Origin: DTWD01 sp963662965
Lineage (GTDB): Bacteria; Acidobacteriota; Vicinamibacteria; Vicinamibacterales; UBA8438
Assembly: GCA_963662965.1 (NCBI GenBank)
Contig: OY759970.1
Span: 4,030,001-4,094,000, forward strand
Direction: 5' to 3'
Length of the DNA: 64,000 nucleotides
The translations under genes were made by a program, and so were the position numbers. A model generated the notes under the pieces. That model was not told where the DNA came from. It worked only from the letters and a program-made list of their open reading frames with translations, and searched no databases. Below, piece by piece: positions 24,590 through 32,546 of the stretch (position 1 is its first letter; each line of letters opens with the position of its first letter).

Positions 24590-24861
24590 GATTAGAACAA
24601 CCCGGTTTCATCACCCCGGCGTAGCACCGAGGGCGGTGATGCGCCCGTCTGGCAAGGCGTGAAGAGCGAGCATATTGGGCATATGCGAGTAATGAGCAAC
24701 GCCGCTAGGTGGGATGCAGCGCCGACCGAATGACGGCTCGGTTATGAATCCGGTTCTACACTCGCGAGTTAGCAGCGGCCTCGGCTGAATCCGGCTCCGC
24801 CCCGCAGGGCCTCGGCGTCCTACGGGTACGCCCACGGCGAGGAGATTCATGCTCGCCGTCC
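24590..24861. other. Intergenic stretch between convergent genes
   Basis: 272 bases between the plus-strand exported-family gene and the minus-strand quinoprotein. It contains a minus-strand open frame ending in LALHALPDGRITALGATPG that could be a gene tail, but nothing identifiable. It also contains CGGCGTAGCACCGAGGGCGG, weakly like the GC-rich repeats; not called as a copy. Confidence 0.4.
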
Positions 24862-26841
24862 CTACGGTAGTGCCAGGGCAATCAGCTCCGGCGTGACCTC
24901 GTCGCTGCTCCCGCTGCCGACCGCAACCGTGATGTACTGCTTGCCCTCATGCAGATAGGTGATCGGGTTGCCGTAGGGGATGGCCGGGAGCGTCACCGAG
25001 CCGAGGTAGTCACCGTTGTCCTTGTGATAGGCGGTGATGGTGCTCGCGGATGCAATCTGGTCCTTGACGTAGCGCCCGCCGGAATTGACGACCAACAGCG
25101 TCTTGGTGACGAGCGGTCCGCCGCCGTGCATGCCGCCATGTCCGCCGAGCGCCGGCAAGTTCAGGTGTTTGATCGCCGGATGGTTTCTCGGGCCGTCGCC
25201 ATGCGGCGCCATCCAGGCATGGTCGCCGGTGTTCAAATCGATGGCGGTGACCCGCTTGTACGGCGGCTTGACCAGCGGGAGTCCGCGTGGACCCGGCACC
25301 GGCACCGCCCACGGATCGGTGAAGTAGCCGATGGTGGCGGGCGGCGGGTATTCGATCAGCTCGACCGCCCGGAGCCGCGTCTGGGACGGGATGAACAGTC
25401 GTCCGGTCTCTGGATCGACCGCGGAGCCAGGCCAGTTGATCCCCCCGCCGGGACCTGGCGACTGGATGATCGGCTTGCCCTCGCCTCTGACCGGCGGCGG
25501 CGTGAAGATTGGTCCGAGCTGTGCCCGGTCCGCAATCCGGATCGCTTCTTCCCGCAGCTCCGGCGTGAAGTCGACCAAGTCGTCGACCGTGATGCCTTGC
25601 AGATCGAAGGGCGGGGGCTTGGTCGGGACCGGCTGCGTCGGTGAGTACCACTCGCCGGGGACGCTGCCTTGCGGGACCGGCTTCTCCTCGATCGGCCAGA
25701 CCGGCTCCCCGGTCACCCGGTTGAACACGTAGGTGAACGCCTGCTTGCTCGACTGCGCGATCGCCTTTATCTCGCGGCCGTCGACGGTGATGTCCAGCAG
25801 GTTGCCGGCGGTCGGGAAGTCGTAGTCCCAGAGGCCGTGGTGCACCGCCTGGAAGTGCCAGATCCGTTCGCCGGTCTCGGCATCGACGCAGATGATGCTC
25901 TCGGCAAACAGGTTGGTGCCCGGGCGCATCCCGCCGTACCAATCGTTGGTCGGCGTGCCGGTCGGCAGATAGACGTAGCCCAACTCCTCGTCGACCGCCA
26001 TTGTCCCCCAGACGTTCGAGTGTCCGCTGTAGCGCCACGACTCGTTGTGCCAGCTCTCGGCGCCAAACTCGTCGCCTTGCGGAATGGTGTGGAAGATCCA
26101 CTTCATCTCGCCGGTCTTGGCGTCGAAACCGCGCACGTGTCCAGGGTCTGCTTCTCGCTGTCGAAGATTCGTATCTTGCACGATACTGCCGACGATCACG
26201 GTGTCGCCCGCGATCGCGAGCGGCTGCGAATGGGTGAGCCGCGCCCGATCGACCGCCCGTCCGAGGGTCGTGCTCAGGTCGACCGCGCCGTCGGCGCCGA
26301 AGTCGGCATACTGCGCGCCGGTCTTGGCATTGAGCGCCACCAGCAGCAGATCGTGGGTCGCGATAAAGACGCGCGCGTCGTCGCTGTCGTCATCCTCCCA
26401 GTACGACACGCCGCGATGCTGCCACCCCATGTTGCCCGGACGGTCGAGCCGGTCGTAGGTGCGCGGGTCGTACGACCAGACGAGCTCGCCGGTGCCGGCA
26501 TCGAGCGCCGCCACCTGGCCGAGCGACGTGCTCAGGTAGACCAGACCGTCGACCATCAGCGAGACCGACTTGAACGGACCCGGCCGGATTGCCTCCCGCT
26601 CGCTCGTGACGTCGGTCTCGATCGACCTCCAGCGCCAGGCGATCTCGAGGTCGGTGAAGTTTTCCGCCGTGATCTGGTCGAGCGGCGAGTACTTGGTGTT
26701 GGCCGCGTCATGCCCGAAGTGGCGCCACTCGGTGTCTGCCGTCGACTGCGCGAGCGCGGGTGGAGCGCTGGCGACAAGGGCGGTCCAGGCCATCACGAGC
26801 GCGCTCACCATTAGTACTTGACGTCGTCGCCGTGTGACCAT
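24862..26841 (-). CDS. PQQ-dependent glucose-dehydrogenase-like quinoprotein, soluble
   Basis: 659 aa from the ATG at 26841, preceded by GAGGGAGACTCCGA and giving a signal peptide (VSALVMAWTALVASAPPALAQ). Opening EWRHFGHDAANTKYSPLDQITAENFTDLEIAWRW is that of the GDH-type PQQ family. Propeller blades include ALDAGTGELVWSYDPRTYD and GFDAKTGEMKWIFHTIPQG; the active-site segment is FQAVHHGLWDYDFPTAGNLLDI. It lacks the five N-terminal membrane helices of E. coli Gcd, so it is a free periplasmic enzyme or needs a partner cytochrome. Close paralogues: 51173-53227 and 62284 onward. Divergent from padR-like gene, 83 bases apart. Confidence 0.9.
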   Translation of the reverse strand: MVTRRRRQVLMVSALVMAWTALVASAPPALAQSTADTEWRHFGHDAANTKYSPLDQITAENFTDLEIAWRWRSIETDVTSEREAIRPGPFKSVSLMVDGLVYLSTSLGQVAALDAGTGELVWSYDPRTYDRLDRPGNMGWQHRGVSYWEDDDSDDARVFIATHDLLLVALNAKTGAQYADFGADGAVDLSTTLGRAVDRARLTHSQPLAIAGDTVIVGSIVQDTNLRQREADPGHVRGFDAKTGEMKWIFHTIPQGDEFGAESWHNESWRYSGHSNVWGTMAVDEELGYVYLPTGTPTNDWYGGMRPGTNLFAESIICVDAETGERIWHFQAVHHGLWDYDFPTAGNLLDITVDGREIKAIAQSSKQAFTYVFNRVTGEPVWPIEEKPVPQGSVPGEWYSPTQPVPTKPPPFDLQGITVDDLVDFTPELREEAIRIADRAQLGPIFTPPPVRGEGKPIIQSPGPGGGINWPGSAVDPETGRLFIPSQTRLRAVELIEYPPPATIGYFTDPWAVPVPGPRGLPLVKPPYKRVTAIDLNTGDHAWMAPHGDGPRNHPAIKHLNLPALGGHGGMHGGGPLVTKTLLVVNSGGRYVKDQIASASTITAYHKDNGDYLGSVTLPAIPYGNPITYLHEGKQYITVAVGSGSSDEVTPELIALALP

Positions 26842-26878
26842 TCGGAGTCTCCCTCGCTGGTGCCGGCCATCATAAGGC

Positions 26879-26907
26879 TTGACGGCGGTCGCTGCCTGCT
26901 CTGTACT
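26879..26907 (+). promoter_or_regulatory. Putative sigma-70 promoter of the PadR gene
   Basis: TTGACG at 26879-26884, 17-base spacer, then TGTACT at 26902-26907. The -10 overlaps the palindromic operator, and the distance to the ATG at 26925 is so short that the transcript would be leaderless or nearly so. Confidence 0.4.
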
Positions 26908-26921
26908 TACATTTGTAAGTA
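26904..26921. promoter_or_regulatory. Palindromic PadR-type operator
   Basis: TACTTACATTTGTAAGTA: 7-base arms (TACTTAC / GTAAGTA) around ATTT, containing the ACAT-type core seen in PadR sites. It lies 3 bases before the PadR start and in the gap shared with the divergent quinoprotein gene, so autorepression and control of both genes are plausible. Confidence 0.65.
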
Positions 26922-26924
26922 ACA

Positions 26925-27233
26925 ATGGGCGGCGACATGCTGAGCACGGAGCTCCTCGTTCTCTTGGCCCTCGCTCGCGACGGCGAGCAATACGGCGCCG
27001 GGATCATCGAGACGGTCAAGGAGATGACCGACGGTGACCGCACGATCCCGCTCGGCACGATCCACACCACGCTCTACCGTCTCGAACGCGACAAGGGCCT
27101 CATTTCCGGCCGGTGGGGCTCGGACGATGAGGTCAAAGAAAGGGCGCGGCGGCGCTACTTCCGCTTGACGGCGCTGGGGGCGCAGTCGCTCGCCTCGGTG
27201 CGGGAACTGTTCGACCTGGTGGGGGCCAGGTAG
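26925..27233 (+). CDS. PadR-family transcriptional regulator
   Basis: 102 aa winged-helix protein: MLSTELLVLLALARDGEQYGAGIIETVKEMTDGD, IPLGTIHTTLYRLERDKGLISGRWG, RRYFRLTALGAQSLASVRELF, the PF03551 pattern at normal length for the short PadR class. A clear palindrome sits immediately upstream. PadR genes of this type usually precede a membrane protein or transporter they control; here the next gene overlaps by one base and is broken. The divergent quinoprotein gene is the other candidate target. Confidence 0.9.
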   Translation: MGGDMLSTELLVLLALARDGEQYGAGIIETVKEMTDGDRTIPLGTIHTTLYRLERDKGLISGRWGSDDEVKERARRRYFRLTALGAQSLASVRELFDLVGAR

Positions 27234-27580
27234 TGGTCCGGTCCGGTCTCACGTTCGCTCGCGACCATGTGGTGCTCCTGCTCGGCCCGCCGATGTTCGT
27301 GGTTGCCAGCGGGACGTTCTTCGCGCTGGGCACCGGGCAGAGCGTCGCGGCGGTGCTGGCCGCGTCGTTCTCACTGCTGTTCGCCGTGATGTTCTGGCCG
27401 TTTTTGGTTGTTCTACCACTGGCGGTCGTTGGCGACAGGCGCAGGCGTGTCGCCCGCACGAGTATGGTAGTATTGTATAGTTATGCTAAAAGTGACGTAT
27501 TCCATCGACGATGCCACGGTCTAGCAGATCCGGCGTACCGCCGACCGCCTCGGGAAGGCCCAAAGTCATGTCGTGCGTGA
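27233..27580 (+). pseudogene. Membrane protein, truncated (PadR operon partner)
   Basis: Starts with GTG overlapping the last base of the PadR gene. Two transmembrane segments are visible (VVLLLGPPMFVVASGTFFAL, then VLAASFSLLFAVMFWPFLVV), after which, around 27460, the frame turns into out-of-frame reading of the following antitoxin locus. So the true gene was probably longer and was cut by the arrival or deletion joint of the toxin-antitoxin region. Family not identifiable. Confidence 0.55.
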
Positions 27581-27764
27581 AGCGGTTGCCGACTATGCCG
27601 CCCGGACCGACCGGCTGAGCGAGCGCGAGCGGCTGCGACTGCTGGACGTGCTAGCCCGTCTGCGGAAGGAGCCGAAAACCCGTCCGGCACGTAGCGTCGA
27701 CGCGGAGATCCGAGCGCTGCGGACGGCACGCGGACGCGGCGGCCGGCGTCAGCACGCCTCGTGA
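27483..27764 (+). pseudogene. RHH antitoxin with in-frame amber codon (VapB-like)
   Basis: Frame starts ATGCTAAAAGTGACG and reads MLKVTYSIDDATV, then TAG at 27522-27524, then QIRRTADRLGKAQSHVVREAVADYAARTDRLSERERLRLLDVLARLR, a typical ribbon-helix-helix antitoxin. The amber codon removes the DNA-binding strand from the downstream part. A GTG at 27573 could restart translation after it, giving a C-terminal fragment that might still bind toxin. The stop overlaps the start of the toxin gene by four bases. Confidence 0.75.
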
Positions 27765-28135
27765 CCATTCACCTCGATACCTCGGTGCTCGTGGATGCGC
27801 TGACCGGGCCGCGCCGGTCGCTGGACCACCTCGTCGCGCTCGTGGAGCAGGGCCACCGGATCGCGCTGTCGACGCTGGTGCTCTACGAATGGCTGCGCAG
27901 GCCCCGGACGACGGTCGAGCTTCGCGTGCAGGAAGAGCTCTTTCCCCGGGCGGCGGCCGTCCCGTTCGATGCCGACGCCACCGCCCAAGCGGCGAAGTTG
28001 TATACGGCGCTGACCCGCACGCACGGTCGCGAGGTGGATCTCGCGGTCGCGGCGTGCGCCCTTGCGCAGGATGCCGCGCTCTGGACGCTGAACGACGACG
28101 ACTTCAGCGACGTGCCAGGTCTGGAGTTGATGTAG
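27761..28135 (+). CDS. VapC-type PIN-domain toxin, intact
   Basis: 124 aa PIN ribonuclease. Acidic catalytic set is complete: D6 (MTIHLDTSVLVD), E43 (LYEWLRRP), D93 (GREVDLAVAACAL) and the NDDDF segment at 111-115. Normal length, ATG overlaps the antitoxin stop. VapC proteins cleave tRNA or rRNA and are held in check by VapB; here the partner antitoxin carries a stop codon at position 14, so either the toxin is silent, the antitoxin fragment suffices, or the stop is suppressed or an error. Confidence 0.85.
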   Translation: MTIHLDTSVLVDALTGPRRSLDHLVALVEQGHRIALSTLVLYEWLRRPRTTVELRVQEELFPRAAAVPFDADATAQAAKLYTALTRTHGREVDLAVAACALAQDAALWTLNDDDFSDVPGLELM

Positions 28136-28140
28136 CCAGG

Positions 28141-28231
28141 GCGTGCACGGCGCGCCCCCGCCGGAGCGGCGCCTGGCTTTGGGCCCCGGCTAGCGACGGC
28201 GGCGGGGCTCGGGGCCGCAGGCCCCGTCTAA
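28141..28231. repeat. GC-rich intergenic repeat, divergent copy C
   Basis: Contains GCGTGCACGGCGCGCC and ends GGGGCCGCAGGCCCCGTCTAA, matching the architecture of copies A and B with more divergence in the middle. It fills the convergent gap between the VapC gene and the minus-strand quinoprotein; the CTA inside its GTCTAA end is the stop codon (TAG) of that gene. The GGGGCC/GGCCCC hairpin could serve as a terminator. Confidence 0.6.
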
Positions 28232-29991
28232 GGAAGACCGAACACGAACAGATTATTGCCCGCGCTCGGACGGATCTCCGGTGTCAGCCGGCCAAACAGC
28301 GACGCCGTGCTCGCCGTGCCGGTGCCGACCGCGATGTACTGCGTGCCGTCGACGGCGTAGCTGATCGGGAAGCTGGTGACGGCCGATCCGAGGTTGATCT
28401 CCCAGAGTACCTCGCCGGTTTCCTGATCCCATGCCTTGAACCGACCGTTCACGTCACCGCCAAAGACCAGCCCCCCGCCGGTGGCGACGAGCGACATCGT
28501 CGCGGCGCGTTGTTCGTGCAGCCACACGGTCTCACCCGTTTCGGCCGAGATGGCCTGCACGGTGCCGACCTGGTCGGTGCCCGGCGCGATCTGATTCCGC
28601 ACGGCGAGCGCGTAGTGCGAGGTGCCGGCCGCCTGCGTCGCCAGCATGCGGGCGCAGGCGTTGCGCAGCGGCATGTACATCGTGTTGGTGAGCGGACTGT
28701 AGGCGCCTGCCTCCCAGTCCTTGCCGCCGTTCCAGGTGGGGCAGGTGAAGACCTCCTGACCGAGCGAGCTGAACACGACCTCCGAGTTTTCCGACACCGC
28801 TCCCGTGACGCCGTCGATGTCGTTGATCACGTTCTGCGTCACCGTCGGCGTCGCCCAGAGGAACTCGCCGGTCTCGCGGTCGAGGGTGTAGACGACCCCG
28901 GTCTTGCCCGGAATCCCGGTGACGACCTTTCGGACCTCGCCCCGCTCGAGATTCGGATTGATCCAGCTCACGGCGCCAGGGTCTGGCGCGACCGCGGTAT
29001 CGACCAAGAGCCGCTCGAAGGGGTGGTCTAGATCCCAGCTGTCGTTCAGATGCTGGTAGTACCAGACGATCTCGCCGGTGTCGCCATCGAGCGCCAGCGT
29101 CGAGTTGTGGTAGAGATGCTTGTTACTGGCGCCGCCGAGCATGAACTTCGGCGCCGGTGAGGTGACCGACGTGCCGACGTAGACGAGGTCGAGCTCCGGG
29201 TCGTAGCTCGGCACCATCCACGAACCGACGTGCGATCGCTCCGCGTACGGGACGTCGCCCCACGTCTCATCCCCGGGTTCACCTGGCCCGGGAATCAGAT
29301 GCCGGCGCCATAGCTCCTTGCCGGTTGTCGCGTCGTGCGCGATGATGGCGCACGCCTCCGGTCCGCGCATCGGCCGGCAGCTCCGTCCGGAGATGACCTT
29401 GCCGTTGGCCACGATCGGTCCGGCCGAATGCCGAGCCGGATTGACTTTGTAGTCGAAGATCTGCGTCTCCCACGCCAGCTCGCCGGTCGCGGCATCGAGC
29501 GCGAAGATGTAGTCGTCGTTCGCCGTGTCGATGATGGTGGTGCCGTAGATGGCGATGTTGCGGTTCACACTGATCAGGCCACCGAGGTAATCGTTGACGT
29601 CGTCTGGGATCTCGCGTTGGTACTCCCACTTCAGGTCACCGGTGAGGGCGTCGATCGCCTGGATGATGTCGTTCGGATTCGGCATGTAGAGCGTGCCGTC
29701 GTAGGCGATCGGCGTGCCCTGCTGCGCGCCCGGCCGGAGGCCGCGCGACCAGACCATCCGCAGGTCGCCGACGTTGTCGCGGTTGATCTGATCAAGTGGG
29801 CTGTAGCCCCAGCCGTCGAGCGTCCGCCGCCACATTAGCCAGTCTCCGTCATCCGGGTTCTGGAGCATCGTGTCGGTGACCGGCACGAATCCGGTGCTCT
29901 GCGTCTGCACCGCCGGCGGGAAGGTCGTCGCCAGCAGCAGGGCAAGGCCGAGCGACAGAACGAATCGTCGAGCGAGACGCCATCGGGTCAT
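28228..29991 (-). CDS. PQQ-dependent alcohol dehydrogenase, soluble periplasmic type
   Basis: 587 aa from the ATG at 29991, which follows GGAGTCTTTA and gives a clean signal peptide (FVLSLGLALLLATTFPPAVQ). Opening FVPVTDTMLQNPDDGDWLMWRRTLDGWGYSPLDQINRDNVGDLRMVWSRG. Active-site segment YYQHLNDSWDLDHPFERLL shows the D-x-D pattern. No vicinal Cys-Cys and no heme domain. C-terminus SAGNNLFVFGLP. It starts 13 bases downstream of the heme-containing quinoprotein on the same strand, so the pair is probably cotranscribed and may share electron transfer through that protein's heme. Confidence 0.9.
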   Translation of the reverse strand: MTRWRLARRFVLSLGLALLLATTFPPAVQTQSTGFVPVTDTMLQNPDDGDWLMWRRTLDGWGYSPLDQINRDNVGDLRMVWSRGLRPGAQQGTPIAYDGTLYMPNPNDIIQAIDALTGDLKWEYQREIPDDVNDYLGGLISVNRNIAIYGTTIIDTANDDYIFALDAATGELAWETQIFDYKVNPARHSAGPIVANGKVISGRSCRPMRGPEACAIIAHDATTGKELWRRHLIPGPGEPGDETWGDVPYAERSHVGSWMVPSYDPELDLVYVGTSVTSPAPKFMLGGASNKHLYHNSTLALDGDTGEIVWYYQHLNDSWDLDHPFERLLVDTAVAPDPGAVSWINPNLERGEVRKVVTGIPGKTGVVYTLDRETGEFLWATPTVTQNVINDIDGVTGAVSENSEVVFSSLGQEVFTCPTWNGGKDWEAGAYSPLTNTMYMPLRNACARMLATQAAGTSHYALAVRNQIAPGTDQVGTVQAISAETGETVWLHEQRAATMSLVATGGGLVFGGDVNGRFKAWDQETGEVLWEINLGSAVTSFPISYAVDGTQYIAVGTGTASTASLFGRLTPEIRPSAGNNLFVFGLP

Positions 29992-30004
29992 TAAAGACTC
30001 CAGA

Positions 30005-32116
30005 CTATTCAGGTAGGGCGAAGACGTAGAGCGCATTGCCGGTGTCGGGCTGATAGATGTCGGGACTCAGCGAGCCGGTCAACCCGCGAAAAATCCCGAG
30101 GCCAGATGGGACGGCGAGGTACTGCTTGCCGCCGGCCTCGTAGGTCACCGGAAACCCGTGCGCGGCGGTCCCGAGGCGGGTCTTCCAGAGCACCTCCCCG
30201 GTGCGAACATCGAATGCGCGCACGTAGCGGTCGGCGTCGCCGGCAAACGCGAGACCGCCCGCGGTCGTCAGTACCGACGTCAGAAACGGCGCCCGTTGTT
30301 CGTGGCTCCACCGCTCTTCCATTGTCCGCACGTCGTAGGCGGCGAGCTTGCCAAGGTTGCCGTCGGTGCCCGGCATCTCGTGCAGCTCGACCTGGCCCGC
30401 CTCGCCACCACCGCCGTCGACCATCTCGACGGGTCGGCCGGTCATCGTCATGCACGCCTGATGAAGGGGAATGATGAGCGCGCCGGCATCAGCGTGATAG
30501 GCGGATGCCTGCCAGTTGTGCCCGCCGTAGAGACTCGGGCAGGCGTCGACCGGGTCGCCGACCCGGGCGTCCCGGATGTCTTGCCGATAGCTGACGCGTC
30601 CCGTCTCGGGGTCGATCGAGTCGAAGATGTCTTGATAGACGGTCTCCGTGTGATCGAGGTACCGGCCGTTCTCCCGGTCGAGCTTCCAGAGGATGCCGTC
30701 TTTGCCAATCGTGAACAGCGTCTTCTGGCTGTCGATGTCGATGAGCACCCGCTCGTAGACGATGTCGAGGTCGAGCGTTTCGCCTGGCACGTGCTGAAAG
30801 TACCACCGGAGCTGGCCCGTCTGTGGATCGAGGGCGAGCGTCGAGTTGGTGTAGAGCGCATCGTTGTAGGTCGACATCCCGCGACTGGCCGCCACCCACG
30901 GCTTCGCCTGTGCCGTACCGATATAGAAGAGGTTCAGCTGCGGGTCGTAGCTGCCGGGAATCCACATATCGCCGCCGGCACGCAGATGCGTCGGGACGTC
31001 GCCCCACGTCCCGTTGTTCGGGTCCCCCGGGAGCGCGATGGTCGACGTCCGCCAGAGCTCGGCTCCGGTGTCGGGATCGTGTCCGGTGATGAAGCACGTT
31101 TCATCCGTGTACCGCTGGCACCCGTTGATTCCGGTGACGACGACGCCATTAGCGACCGTCGGACCGCCGAAATGCATGAAGCCCTGCGTGTAGTCGGCCT
31201 TGACCGTGCGCCACACCTCGTCACCGCTGCGGGCATCGAGGGCAACCAGCGCCGCGTCGTAGGTGGCGAGAAACACTTTGTCCCGATACAACGCGATCGT
31301 CCGTGTCGCGCCGTAGGTCGCGGCATCCTCCGGGACCTCATAGCGGTACTCCCAGATCACCTCGCCGTTACCTGCATCGAGTGCCTGCACGATGTTGCCG
31401 GGGTTCACCAGAAACATCACCCCGTCGTGGACGAGCGGAGTCGGCTGCGAGTTACCGTCTTGCATCGCGATCACCCACGCGAGCCGCAGCTCGGTCACGT
31501 TGTCTGTCGTGATCTGGTCGAGCGGGCTGTAGCCGTGGTTGTCGAGTGTTCTGCGCCAGCTCAGCCAGTCGGCGGCCGGGGGCCGCGCGAGCAGCGCGTC
31601 GGTGACCGGTGTGAGGTTTCCGGCTTCGCGGTTCACGAAACTCGACTGTCGCCGTCTGGCCGGCGTGTCGGACGCCTGGCGTGCGGCGACGTCGCCCGCC
31701 GGCGCTGTTCCAATCGCCACTGACGCGTCGGCCTGGAGGGCTTGCGTTCCGGCGGAATGTCCGTTGGATTGCAGGATGTAGGCGACCAGGTTCAGGTAGG
31801 ACTGATCGGTCAGCGAGCCGCCACGCCCGGGCGGCATGTCGGCCTGGAGGTACTCGAGCAGCTCCGGCGTCGTGCGCCTCCCCCAGACACTCTGGAAGCT
31901 GGCGCCGGCCAATTCCGGCCCGTGGGCCGAGCCACGCAGCGTCGGCCCGTGGCACTCGGCGCACGAACGCGCGTAGCCGGTCCGCCCGGCGGCTGCCTGC
32001 TCCGCGGTGAACGGGCCATCGGTGTCCGTCTGCTGTGCGCTGGCGTCGCCGCCGATGCCGAGCGCCGCGAGCGCAATCGCAGACCCGACGATACCAGTTT
32101 GGCCCCGTCTCAACAT
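30005..32116 (-). CDS. PQQ dehydrogenase with N-terminal cytochrome c domain (quinohemoprotein)
   Basis: 703 aa from the ATG at 32116, preceded by GGAGGACGGCAG. After the signal peptide (VGSAIALAALGIGGDASAQ) comes a cytochrome c domain with CAECH at 52-56 and a probable axial Met in LQADMPPGRGG. A low-complexity linker (about 125-175) leads to the PQQ propeller: LTPVTDALLARPPAADWLSWRRTLDNHGYSPLDQIT, active site FQHVPGETLDLDIVYERVL (D-x-D), closing YVFALPE. In well-known type II quinohemoprotein alcohol dehydrogenases the heme domain is C-terminal; here it is N-terminal. It would pass electrons from PQQH2 to its own heme. Confidence 0.9.
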   Translation of the reverse strand: MLRRGQTGIVGSAIALAALGIGGDASAQQTDTDGPFTAEQAAAGRTGYARSCAECHGPTLRGSAHGPELAGASFQSVWGRRTTPELLEYLQADMPPGRGGSLTDQSYLNLVAYILQSNGHSAGTQALQADASVAIGTAPAGDVAARQASDTPARRRQSSFVNREAGNLTPVTDALLARPPAADWLSWRRTLDNHGYSPLDQITTDNVTELRLAWVIAMQDGNSQPTPLVHDGVMFLVNPGNIVQALDAGNGEVIWEYRYEVPEDAATYGATRTIALYRDKVFLATYDAALVALDARSGDEVWRTVKADYTQGFMHFGGPTVANGVVVTGINGCQRYTDETCFITGHDPDTGAELWRTSTIALPGDPNNGTWGDVPTHLRAGGDMWIPGSYDPQLNLFYIGTAQAKPWVAASRGMSTYNDALYTNSTLALDPQTGQLRWYFQHVPGETLDLDIVYERVLIDIDSQKTLFTIGKDGILWKLDRENGRYLDHTETVYQDIFDSIDPETGRVSYRQDIRDARVGDPVDACPSLYGGHNWQASAYHADAGALIIPLHQACMTMTGRPVEMVDGGGGEAGQVELHEMPGTDGNLGKLAAYDVRTMEERWSHEQRAPFLTSVLTTAGGLAFAGDADRYVRAFDVRTGEVLWKTRLGTAAHGFPVTYEAGGKQYLAVPSGLGIFRGLTGSLSPDIYQPDTGNALYVFALPE

Positions 32117-32156
32117 CTGCCGTCCTCCCGGGTGAGGCGAAATCATGTCACGTGCA

Positions 32157-32273
32157 TTAATAACACTGTTGCCCGCGAGTCGCACGGAGTTGTGGGTCCA
32201 CCTCACACCAGCCTGTGCAGCGGCTGCGCCCCGCGACATACGTTGGGATGTCCGAGTCCACGAAGAGGGTCAA
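32157..32273 (-). pseudogene. VapC N-terminal remnant
   Basis: From a TTG at 32273 that overlaps the antitoxin stop, the frame reads TLFVDSDIPTYVAG, the opening strand of a PIN toxin with its first catalytic Asp, then loses homology and stops at 32157. Only about 15 residues of toxin remain. The deletion joint lies just upstream of the quinohemoprotein promoter region. Confidence 0.6.
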
Positions 32274-32510
32274 CGCTCGAGCACGCCTCGCTGAATCTGG
32301 GTTTCGAGTTCATCCGGCTCGCCCGTGTCGGTGCCGACTCGAGCCAGATCGTCGGTCGCCTTCAGACGCGCGGAGATGCCGGCCGAGCCGTACTGAACTG
32401 CTAGCGCCTCGCGGGAGAGGATCTCCCACCGACCGATCCTGTTGACGCGCGACCTTCGCCAGCTGTTTGTAGAGGTCCAGGGGGAACAGGATTGTCGTCT
32501 TCTTCGTCAT
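32270..32510 (-). pseudogene. VapB-like RHH antitoxin, frameshifted
   Basis: Starts MTKKTTILFPLDLYKQLAKVARQQDRSVG, a ribbon-helix-helix antitoxin. One base is missing at about 32423; the other frame then continues EILSREALAVQYG, GISARLKATDDLARVG and ends LETQIQRGVLER with the stop at 32270-32272. Intact length would be about 80 aa. Followed by the VapC stub, so this whole module is dead. Confidence 0.7.
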
Positions 32511-32546
32511 GCGGGTGAGCATACCCATCTCCATATTCTGGATGTG

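Noticed and set aside
24611..24850. Minus-strand open frame in the 24.6 kb gap
   Set aside because: Ends in a protein-like LPDGRITALGATPG, but has no identifiable family and no ribosome-binding site. Left as an intergenic note.
24862..26841. D-x-D in the GDH-like quinoproteins as evidence for lanthanide use
   Set aside because: The WDYD/WDWD pattern is normal for the glucose-dehydrogenase branch, which uses Ca or Mg, so it is not diagnostic there. The argument was kept only for the alcohol-type enzymes.
27522..27524. TAG in the antitoxin as a pyrrolysine or recoded codon
   Set aside because: Pyrrolysine is confined to a few methylamine-using lineages and has no reason to occur in an RHH antitoxin; a nonsense mutation or base error is far more likely.
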